Shown here: positions 24,931 to 34,800 of the stretch, piece by piece
How positions within the stretch are numbered: position 1 is the first letter of the stretch
Layout: every line of letters begins with the position of its first letter
From: JBBDMX01 sp040878035
Lineage (GTDB): Bacteria > Planctomycetota > Phycisphaerae > Phycisphaerales > Phycisphaeraceae
Length of the DNA: 64,000 nucleotides
Reading direction: 5' to 3'
Assembly (NCBI GenBank): GCA_040878035.1
Contig: JBBDMX010000024.1
Location: 62,001 to 126,000 of the forward strand
Position numbers and translations under genes: made by a program
The notes under the pieces: generated by a model
Database searches by the model: none
What the model saw: the letters and a program-made list of their open reading frames with translations, nothing else
Told to the model about the DNA's origin: nothing

Positions 24931-27900
24931 ATGACTTGCGAACAAGCTGAGATGCTGCTGGCTCAGTATCTGCTGGACCAGCTTGAGCCCCAGGAGCGAG
25001 CGGCCGTGCAGGCGCATCTGGCGCAATGCCCGGCGTGCAGCGAGAAGCTGGGCGACCTGCGCGTGGTCACCGGCCTGCTGGGTGATGCCCTGACCGCCGG
25101 TGCGGTGCCGACGCTGTCGCCCGACCGCCGCGCGCAACTGCTGGCGGCGGCGCGGGCGTCCGATTCCGCACCCTCCGAGGCACCCCAGCCTCTTGCGGGG
25201 GTTGCGGCTTCGCGCAACCCTACGACAAGCCCGATACCCCATACACCCGCCTCCCGGCCCCGTCTCCCCCGCGCCGCCCGCCGCTTCCGGGGGCGCCTGC
25301 GCTTCGAACCGATCCCGCTGGGGCCGTACCTGCGCGGCTTAGGCCCGCTGATGACGCGACCCCTGGGTTCCTACGGCCGCACCGCCGTCGCACTCGCCGC
25401 CTCGCTCGCCCTGGCCGCCGCCGGTGCCGGCATCCTGCTGCCGTCGCTGGGCACCGCCCGCCGCACCGCCCGCTCTATGAACTACATCACCTCGCTCCAC
25501 GGAGAGTCTGGCGAGGGGCTCATCCTCCCCCAAGCTCGTGAGGTGCAGACGGGCATGAGCCTGGACCAACTGGCCGGCGGCGAGACGTCGCGCGATCATT
25601 TCATCGGCGGCATCACGGGCACGGGCGTCGCAGGTATCGGCGGGGGTGGCGGTGGGGGTGGAAGGGGAGGCGCGGCCGATGAATGGAAAAGGCAGGCCGA
25701 AGATCGCCAACTGTCATCCGCTGCCGACAGGCAGCAGGCGCTCGCCGACACGAATAGCGAGGATTCCGCTCGCGGCGCCGACCAGTCCGGGGTGAAGTTG
25801 GCCATGAAAGAGAACGCCCGGATTCTCGACCGCACGGTGTCGGAGGTCAACAAAGCGCTCGAGACTGTCACCAAGACTGAGTCGATTAACGTGCAGACCG
25901 AACTGGGCCACCTTGGCGAGACGGCGACCAACGCGCGCACCTCGGGCGATGCCTATGGACAGCAACCCGGCGGCGCCGGCGAGGTCACCCGATCCTACGA
26001 GGCGTCAGCCGACAACGGACGCAAGGAAGGGCGCGATCAGAATGGGAACCGCTACAACGGCATCTCCGGCGGGTTCCTCACCCTTGAGGAGTCGGCTGAG
26101 ACGTTCAGGCGTGGCGCCGGCGGGAAGTCGTTGGGCGAAGCCGTGGACGCGCCAGCTAACGCAGCGCCCATGGAGCCAGGAAAATATGAGGGCGTGTCGC
26201 TGCCCGCCGGCCCTGAGCCTTCCGCTTCCGCTTCCGCTTCCGCACCGGCTATGCCCGCACCGATACCACCTCCGACAGTTACGTTCTCCCAGCAGTGGTA
26301 TGGCGCCGATCTGACACCCGTTGACGCGACACCGACCCAGATGAAGGACATTGCCCGTGACGCCATCGTCGTCGACGGCCGAGTAGGCGAACTGCCACAA
26401 CTGGCGTCGCGCGTGGACGGCACTGATGCAGGCCCGGCCAACGTGGGCGGGCAGAGCGCTGGCCATGGGCTTGCGTTGGGCACCGGCCTGCGGGCGCCGT
26501 CCAGTGGACCGACGCCATTGGGCGAGGTCGCCGGCAGCGAGTCGGACCGCAAGCACGCAGACGCGGAATGGCGCGGCGGAGTGGGCTGGAATGACAATCA
26601 TGCCGAATTCGAAACGTCGGCCAGGATGCCCAATACCAAGTACGGCACCAGTGCGCCCGAACTCGAACTAGATCAGATCAAAACTGAAGTGAGCGTGGCG
26701 GATTCCGGCACCTTGATGTTGGGTGGGCAGCGCCAAGTGACCGACGGGCAGGTCGAAACCGGCCTCCCCGTGCTGTCTAAGATCCCACCCATCACTCGCT
26801 TCTTCACCAGCACAAGCAACGTCAAGGACGAGCGCACGCAGCTCGAGGTGAGCAAGCCGACGATTATCGTCGAGTCCGACACAGAGACACCCAATGCGCG
26901 GAGGATTTCCCTCAATGCCGGCGTGGATGTTGTCACGGAGTACACCTTCAGGGGCTTGGTACAGGAAAATGCTGACCTGAGTGGCCAATCCCTGGTACAA
27001 ACCCAACGCGAAGGCCTGGCGAATCAGGAAAAGCGCGTTGAGGAGCTACTAAAGGGGGCGGCACAGCTTCGGCGAGAGGGGGATTACGAGGCGGCAACTC
27101 GTACATTGGACGATGCGTTAGCCATCGCCCCTGACAACACCGCCTCGCTGGCCATGAAGGAGATGACCGAAGACAGCCAAATGTACTTGGACAATGGCCG
27201 GATCGAGCGCCAGCGAGCCCTCGAGATTTCCAAGGGGAGCGTGGACAAGAAGGCACAGCAGGCAGAGGCGAAGAAACGACGCGAGGCGGTGGCGCAGGCC
27301 AAGGCAGTGGAGCCTAAGGAACCTTCGGCTCAGGCCCAATCCACGCCCCAACCCGCGCCGCAACCGCAGGCCCTGCCCCCCGCGTCCAACTTCAAGGCCG
27401 GGCCGGTCAATCCGTGGGCGATGACGCAGGCTGACCGCTTTTCGACGTTCGGCCTGGATGTGGACACCGCGTCGTATCGCATTGCCGCCAACTACATCGG
27501 CCAGGGCTATCGTCCGCCGCCGGCGTCGGTGCGCATGGAAGAGTACATCAACGCCTTCGATTACAACCTGCGCAAGAGCGACCCCGCCGTCGCCGCTCGC
27601 GTGTTTACCGTCGATGCCCAGGCGGCGCCATCGCCGTTTGCGCAAAGCAACGAGAACCTGACGCTGGTGAAGGTCAGCGTGCAGGGCAAGGTGATCGGCC
27701 GGGAGGGCCGCAAGCCGGCGAATCTGACGTTCGTGATCGATGCCTCGGGTTCGATGGCGGCGGCGGATCGGCTGCCGCTGGTGCAGGCGGGCATCGCGGC
27801 GATGCTTGATGAGCTTTCCCCGCAGGACCGCGTGTCGGTGGTGGCGTTCAGCTCGGGTCCAAGTCTGGTCGTCGAGGCCCAGCCGGCCGCCAACAAGGCC

Positions 27901-28782
27901 GCCATCATGGCGCAAGTCAACGCCATCCGCTGCCAGGGCTCGACCAATTTGGCGCAGGGCCTGGCCACCGGCTACCAGGTGGCGCAGCAGCACTTCATGG
28001 CGGGCGGGATCAACCGCGTCATGCTCTGCTCCGACGGCGTGGCGACCATCGGCCCCAGCGAAACGCAGGACCTGCTCGCCAACGCCGCCAACCAGCAGCG
28101 GCAGGGCATCACCATGACGGCCGTGGGCGTGGGCCTGGGCGCCTACAACGACGATGTGCTGGTGAACCTGGCGAACAAGGGGGACGGCAACTACGTCTTT
28201 GCCGACTCGCTCGCCGGCGCGCGGACCACCTTCCGCCAGCAGATGGCGGCCCTGCAAACGATCGCCAAGGACGCCAAGATCCAGGTCGAGTGGAACTCCG
28301 ATCGCGTCCGTCGCTATCGCCTGATCGGCTATGAGAAGCGTGAGATCGCCGACCAGGACTTCCGCAACGATGCGATCGACGCCGGCGAAGTGGGAAGCGG
28401 CCAGTCGTCCACCGCGCTGTATGAAGTCGAGCTGTTGCCCGTGCCGGCCGGCACGCGCCCCGAGGCGGTGAGCAACGACCTGGGCAAGGTGTTCGTGCGC
28501 TACCGCGACCTGGACAGCGGCCAGGTCGAGGAAATTGAACAACGGCTGCACTCGGAAATCGTGCAGCAGCGTACCGCCAGCAACGACCCGCGCTTCCACC
28601 TGGCGGCGTCGGCGGCCCAGTTCGGCGAGCTGCTCCGCCGCAGTCCGCACGCCCAGAATCGGAACCTGGCGGATGTGCAGCGCGTCTTACAGGATGTGGC
28701 CAATCAACTTCCGCTGGACATCCAGGCGCGGGAGCTTCTGGAATTAGTCAAACGCGCGCAGGGACTGCCCGAAGCGCCCTAG
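24931..28782 (+). CDS. Anti-sigma zinc-finger / secretin-motif / TPR / VWA (YfbK-type) membrane protein
   Basis: This 1283-residue mosaic protein begins with a zinc-finger anti-sigma motif (C3, then HLAQCPAC at residues 29-36). A transmembrane helix follows at about residues 150-170 (TAVALAASLALAAAGAGILL). A long low-complexity region is followed at about 587-646 by a stretch like the C-terminal secretin signature (VADSGTLMLGGQRQ, GLPVLSKIPPITRFF, TQLEVSKPTIIVE). A TPR-like helix pair comes next (RREGDYEAATRTLDDALAIA). From about residue 826 it is YfbK-like: FSTFGLDVDTASYRIAANYI, a VWA domain with MIDAS DASGS (about 937-941) and a conserved C-terminal domain to the end. It would hold the upstream sigma factor at the membrane. 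The VWA part would bind ligand or partner outside (inference). ATG 24931 follows CGGAG. Confidence 0.85.
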   Translation: MTCEQAEMLLAQYLLDQLEPQERAAVQAHLAQCPACSEKLGDLRVVTGLLGDALTAGAVPTLSPDRRAQLLAAARASDSAPSEAPQPLAGVAASRNPTTSPIPHTPASRPRLPRAARRFRGRLRFEPIPLGPYLRGLGPLMTRPLGSYGRTAVALAASLALAAAGAGILLPSLGTARRTARSMNYITSLHGESGEGLILPQAREVQTGMSLDQLAGGETSRDHFIGGITGTGVAGIGGGGGGGGRGGAADEWKRQAEDRQLSSAADRQQALADTNSEDSARGADQSGVKLAMKENARILDRTVSEVNKALETVTKTESINVQTELGHLGETATNARTSGDAYGQQPGGAGEVTRSYEASADNGRKEGRDQNGNRYNGISGGFLTLEESAETFRRGAGGKSLGEAVDAPANAAPMEPGKYEGVSLPAGPEPSASASASAPAMPAPIPPPTVTFSQQWYGADLTPVDATPTQMKDIARDAIVVDGRVGELPQLASRVDGTDAGPANVGGQSAGHGLALGTGLRAPSSGPTPLGEVAGSESDRKHADAEWRGGVGWNDNHAEFETSARMPNTKYGTSAPELELDQIKTEVSVADSGTLMLGGQRQVTDGQVETGLPVLSKIPPITRFFTSTSNVKDERTQLEVSKPTIIVESDTETPNARRISLNAGVDVVTEYTFRGLVQENADLSGQSLVQTQREGLANQEKRVEELLKGAAQLRREGDYEAATRTLDDALAIAPDNTASLAMKEMTEDSQMYLDNGRIERQRALEISKGSVDKKAQQAEAKKRREAVAQAKAVEPKEPSAQAQSTPQPAPQPQALPPASNFKAGPVNPWAMTQADRFSTFGLDVDTASYRIAANYIGQGYRPPPASVRMEEYINAFDYNLRKSDPAVAARVFTVDAQAAPSPFAQSNENLTLVKVSVQGKVIGREGRKPANLTFVIDASGSMAAADRLPLVQAGIAAMLDELSPQDRVSVVAFSSGPSLVVEAQPAANKAAIMAQVNAIRCQGSTNLAQGLATGYQVAQQHFMAGGINRVMLCSDGVATIGPSETQDLLANAANQQRQGITMTAVGVGLGAYNDDVLVNLANKGDGNYVFADSLAGARTTFRQQMAALQTIAKDAKIQVEWNSDRVRRYRLIGYEKREIADQDFRNDAIDAGEVGSGQSSTALYEVELLPVPAGTRPEAVSNDLGKVFVRYRDLDSGQVEEIEQRLHSEIVQQRTASNDPRFHLAASAAQFGELLRRSPHAQNRNLADVQRVLQDVANQLPLDIQARELLELVKRAQGLPEAP

Positions 28783-28813
28783 TGCTTGGATGTTTCACCT
28801 GAAAGGTGTTTCC

Positions 28814-31800
28814 ATGTTCAACCGGATCGCCGCTTGCGGTTTAGCGTCACTCCTGAGTCTCATCGCCGTCGCCGCCGCCCCGGCGCAACAGCACGTCCCG
28901 CCGCCGCGCATCACCGACCTGACCGTCGAGGGCGCCATCAAGGACGCCAACATCAGCTTCACGCTCAGCTTCACCGCGCAGACGTTTGAGGCCAACCAGG
29001 TGATCGGGCTGGCGTCGGGGCAGATCGTCGCCGACGCGGTGGCGCAGCCCCGGCAAGGCGCCAAGCTGGGCTACGACAAGGACAGCGGCACGTACACGAT
29101 GCGCTTCGACAGCGCCGGCACGCATCAGGTCGTGGTGCAGTTCGCCGCCCGCGCTAATGTGATCGACAACGGCGCCTGGCGCGTCGCGGAGTTCGCTATT
29201 CCCGTGTCCCTCAAGCGTGAGCTGCGCGTGCTGGCGGATCGCACCGACCTGGAGGTGCAGTTCCCCGACGCCATGCGCGTCGAAAAGAGCGTGGCCGACG
29301 GCAAGCTGACGATGACGGCCCTGATGGGCCCGGGCAAGCCCTTTAGCGTGCGCTGGAAGCCCGAGGTGCCCGACCTCCAGGGCAAGCTGGTGTATTCGAC
29401 CAATGCCAACGTGATCGCCACCGCTCGTGCCGGCTCGCTGCGCCTGGATGCCCTGATCGCGTATGGCATTGCCCAAGGCCGCTTGAGCGAGATGAGCTTT
29501 GTATTACCGGCAAACCTGAGCGTGACGCAGGTCCGCGGCGAGAACGTGCGGGATTGGCGCATCGTGGCGCTGGATGAGGGCGTCGGCGCCGCGGCCGCGG
29601 ATGACGTGGCTGCGCCCGTTGCCGCCGATGCCAAGGCCGCGCCGGTCGATGCGAGCAAGCCGCGCCGCCTGATCGTGGCGTTGAGCCGGCCGGCCGAACG
29701 GCGCTATGGGCTACAGATTCTGGGCGAGGTTCCGCTGGATAAGTTCCCCGTCGAGATCGAGCTGCCGGTAATTCATCCCGAGGGTGGCATCCGCGCCAGC
29801 GGACAACTGGCGGTGGGCACCGATAGCGCCATTCAGTTGCTGGTCAAGCAGACGGGCGGCCTGACGCAGATTGATGCCTCGGCATTCGCCCGGGCGGTGC
29901 TGGACAACAATAACCCGCGCCCGTTACCCGGTGCGGCGGGTGCAGCCGGCGGCGGCAAGGCGTTTTTCTACAACTACGCCGCCAGTCCGTATCACATGAC
30001 GCTGGGCATGGACGACATCGTGCCGTCGGTCGATGCCGCGCATCAGATCGTCGTGGCGGTGCGCGAAGACGACCTGGTGATCGAAGCGCAGATCGAGCTG
30101 GATGTGCGCGATGCGCCGATCCGCAGCGCGACGGTCGAAGTGCCGGCGGGCTACCTGGTGGCGGCAGTGGCCGGCGCGGCGGTGGATGATTACACGGTGC
30201 GGGAGATCAAGGCCGACCAAGGCGACCAGACGAAGGTGACGGGGCAGGCGCTCGATCTGCACTTCAAGCAGCCGGTGCTGGGCCGGACGCTGGTGGGATT
30301 GCGCCTGGAACTGGGCAAGGGGCCGCTGGGCGAGGCGCAGAAGATCCAGTCGTTAACCGTGCGTGGGGCGCGCAATCAGCGCGGCTACCTGGTGGTGACC
30401 ATGGAGAACGGCGTGCAGATGCAGCCGCCGGTGGTGACCGAACTGCGCGAGGTGCATGTCGGCTCGGTGCCGATGAAGGTCAGCCAGGCCCAGTTCGCCT
30501 ATCGCTTCCGCGAGCCCGCCTGGACGCTGGCGATCAGCGCAACCAAGCGCGACAGCGACATCCGCGTCGAGACATTCCACCTGATTTCGCTGGGCGAAGG
30601 CGTGGCCTACGGTAGCGTGGCGGTCAACTATTTCATCACCGGCTCGCCCGTGGACGAACTGTCGTTTCGCGTGGCGCCGGAGTTGCAGAACATCGAGTTC
30701 GTCGGCCTGGATGTCCGCCGCTGGACGCAGGACCCGGCCGACCCGACGCGCTGGACGGTGAAGCTTCAGCGCAAGGTGATCGGCGATTACAACCTGGGGG
30801 TAACCTTCACGCAGCGCTACGAGAAGCCGCCGGCCGCGACACCCGCCGGCAACCTGGCGCCAGGCGCGCTGCCTTCGGGCAATATCCTTGCCGGCGGCGT
30901 GGCGTGCCTGGGCGTCACCACCCAGACGGGCTACATCGTCATCGCCAGCAACGTCAATCTCGAGCTGACCGAGATCGCCCGCCAGGGCGACAGCTTGCTG
31001 GACGTCGACCGCAGTGAGATTCCCGCCAATTATCGGCTGTTGGTCAACAACCCGATGGTCAAGACGTACAAGTTCATCGGCGCCTCGCACACGGTGACGC
31101 TGGGCGTACGGACGTACGAGCAGGGGACGCTGGTGCCGATGATCGTCGAGATTGTCGCATTGGATACGACCATCAACGCCGGGGACGGGAGCTCGGGGAC
31201 ATCCGGGACATCCGGGGTATCCGGGACATCCGGGGTATCCGGGGCATCCGGGGTATCCGGGGCATCCGGGGTATCCGGGGGCGGTACCGAATCGCTCACC
31301 AAGATCCGTTACAAGATCAAGAACTCGTCGAGCCAGTTCCTTTCGCTGGCCGTGCCCAAGGATGCCCAGGTATGGCAAACCTGGCTGATCGAGCGCGATG
31401 CTTCGGGCCAGGAGACGCAGCGGCGCATCGCGTCGTCGTACGACAAGAGCGGCGTGTTGCTGGTGCCGCTGGACCGTAATCGCAATCCCAATAATCCGAT
31501 CACGGTGGAGGTGCAACTGGGGCACAAACATGCTGAAGGCGGGGGCTGGCTGAAGCTGGCGGCGCCGGGCAGCGGCGCCAAGGCGACGTACAGCAAGTGG
31601 TCGATCCGCACGGGTGAGGGCTGGGCGCTACTGCCGGCGCGTGGCGAGATGGTGCCCGAAGGCCGCGCGGTGCAGCACGGGTCGCTGGGGCTGACCATGC
31701 GCGGCGCCGCCTGGTTGTGGGGCCGTGCGTTAGCGAGCTGGCTCGAAGGGCCTGGATGGATGCTTGCCTTTGTCGTCGCGCTCTTTGGCATCGTGCTCAC

Positions 31801-34800
31801 GCTGGTGCTGCGCTGGCGGGCGATCATCGGCGTCGTGGTGCTGTTGACGGCGCTCTTGGCGCTGTACCTGGGCGCCAGCGCGGCCATGAGTCATGAATTC
31901 ACCGAGGTCTTCAGCACGCCCGATGACCTGTCGCAGGTCACCCTCACGCACGCGCTGGACCTGGACGGCCAAAAGCCGATGCAGGTGGACGTCTACCTGG
32001 CGCCGCAGTGGCGGCAGCATGTCACATGGAGCGGCTGGCTGGCGCTGGTCGTGGCTGCGGGGCTGGTGGTGCTGGCGATCTGGAGGCGGCGGAACTGGGC
32101 GCAGGCGGCGCTGCTTGCGGCACTGGCGCTGGTGGTGCTGGCCTATGGCGCGGCCCAGTTCGAGTCGCTGACGCCCTGGCTGGGTCACGCGATGACCTGG
32201 GGTCTGCCGCTGCTGGCGGTGCTGGCGGTGGTCTTGCGCGGGTTTGTGGCGCGGCGCGGCGGTCATGAAGACCAGCCCGAGGAAGGACCGGCGCTGTCGC
32301 CGGCGCCGGCGGCCCTGATCGCGCTGTTGCTGCTGCCCCTGGCCATGACTGACCGTGCGGCGGCGGCCATGCCGTTGCTGGCGGATCGCATTGTGATCAC
32401 TCGACTCGATGCCGAGCTTCAGGCCGAGGACGACAGCATGGTCGTGACCTATCGTCTGAGCATTGACGCCGAGGGGCCGGTGCGCCTGCCCCTACTGACG
32501 CAGAACGCGGCGCTACTGTCACCTGAACTCCCGGAAGCGGCGTCGCCTGACCTGGCGCTGCGGGTCAATGACGGGCAGTATCAGATCCACATCACCAAGG
32601 CCGGCAAGTACGACGTGGAGCTAAAGTTCCTCCTATCGCTTAGTGAAGCCGGCGAGGATCAGAGCCGGTCGTTCCGGCTGGTGCTACCGGCGGCGCTAAC
32701 CAATCACGTGAAACTGGCCGTGCCGCGGGCGGAAATGGAGATTTTGGCTCCGACGGCGATTCGCTTCGAGCAGGAGGCCGCGGCCCAGGACGCCAGCACC
32801 GCCCAAGCGATGTTCGGCGTGGGCGAGCCGGCGCTCTTTGTCTGGCGCCCGCGCGTGCGGCAGACGCAATTGGAAAAAACGGTCTTCTTCGCCGACGTCA
32901 CCAGCCTGGTTCGCTTCGACGTGGGCATGATCGAAACGCGCCATCGCATGAAGTTCCAGATCGCCCAGGGCGAGATCAAGGACATTCGTCTGACCGTGCC
33001 TGACAACGTGACGGTCACCGCGGTGGAAGGCGATCTACTGGGCGGCTGGCGCTTCGATCCCGTGACGCACGAGGTCGAGGCCCATCTGTCGCGCGGGGTG
33101 ACCGGCGAGTACACGCTGTACATGATCACGCAGATCACTTCCGACCAGCTTCCGTTCGACGCGACCATCGGCACGGTGCAGGTGCGCGACGCGGCCCGGC
33201 AACAGGGCACGCTGGGGCTGGCGATCATGCCGGCGGTGCAACTGGTGATCGGCGAGCATCCGCAGGCCACCAACGTCGATGACTTTGCCCGTGACGCCGG
33301 CGCCCTGCTCAAGGGCATGCCCGGCTTCGGCGCCGCCGTGGTCCGCTGGGCCTACCGCATCGAAAAGCCCGACGACAAGGTCACGGCCCGCGTACTGGAG
33401 GTCAAACCCGAAATCCGCAGCGTGGAAAACGCCAAGTTCACCGTGGCGGATGACCGCCTGGTCTACAACGCGGAAATCGCCGTGGATATCACCAAGTCGG
33501 GCATGTTCGGCTTCGAGCTGCGGCTGCCCGAGGGTTACGACATCGACACCCTGGCTGCGAATGACGTGAGCCATTGGGATGACACGGTGGAGGACGGCCA
33601 GCGCATCGTGCAGGTGCACCTGAACAAGAAGACCATGGGGCGGATCGCGCTGCGTGTGGCGCTGTCGCATCCGATTGCCGACTTGCCCAAACAGCTCGAC
33701 ACCCCGCGGGTCGAGGTCGTCGGCTCGGTGAAACACACCGGGCAGATCGTCATCGGCTCGGATCGCGGGGTGCGGCTCTCGGTGGTCCAGGGCAAGCGCG
33801 ACGGCGTGAGCGAGGTCAACGCGCTGGAGCTCAACATCCGCGAGCCGGGCGTGCTGGTCTTTCGCATGCTGCGGCCGGACTGGTCGCTGCCGCTACAGAC
33901 CGAGGTGCTCGAGCCGCGCATCAACGTGGATGACCTGCACGTGGCGACGGTGAGCGAGGGCGTGGTGCGGCACAGCCATTACCTGCGTTATCACCTGTTT
34001 AACGCAGGCGCCAAGGTGTTTGAGGTGCAGGCGCCCGCCGGGGCCATGGGCATGGTTATTAACGGGCCCGAAGTGGCACGCGTGGAGGAAGTGCAGGGCG
34101 GCACCGGCCGCTACCGCGTCGAACTGGCGGGCAAGTGGTACGACCGGCCCTATCCGCTGACCGTGCGCTATGAGACGCAGTACGATCGCGCAACGGGCAA
34201 GATCGAGTTGCACCCGGTCAAAGCGCTGGGGGTTGATCTCCAGCGCGGCTACGTGGCAGTGCGGTCGGTCGATCGCGTGGGCTTGAAGCCGGTCATGATC
34301 AGTTCGTCGCTGCGGTCGGCCGAGTCACGCAGCGTGCCGCGCGACTATGGCGCCGGCGATCTGTCCGACGCGGTGTACTGCTATCACGGCAGCACCGCCG
34401 AGTATCAGGTCGTGCTCAACGCCGAGCGTCATAGCGCGGCGGACCTGCTGGGCGCCAACGTTGAGGAAACTCTCATCGACACGGTCGTCGCCGAGGACGG
34501 GCAGACGATCAGCCGCGTGGAAATGCGGTTGCGGGTGATCTCCAAGCGGCATCTGGAGGTCGTGTTGCCCGCCGGCGCCGAGGTGTGGTCGCTGCTGGTC
34601 GATGGCCGGGCGACGCCGCCGTCCAAACGCACCGATGCCGCCGGTGCGGAGGTGATGCTGATTCCGCTGATGCAGTCGGGCTCGGTGGATCTGCCCGTAT
34701 TGGTTCATTTTGTGTATGTCACGCCCGTCGTGGCGAATTTCCGCGCCGCCAGCCAGCGTTACATCGGCCCGCGCTTCGACCTGCCCCTTCAGAATGTCAA

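Noticed and set aside
25440..25520. Prepilin-like segment (LLPSLGTARRTARSMN) in the VWA protein
   Set aside because: It resembles the post-helix part of planctomycete prepilins, but no GFTLVE-type cleavage motif precedes it; it is read as the end of a membrane helix.
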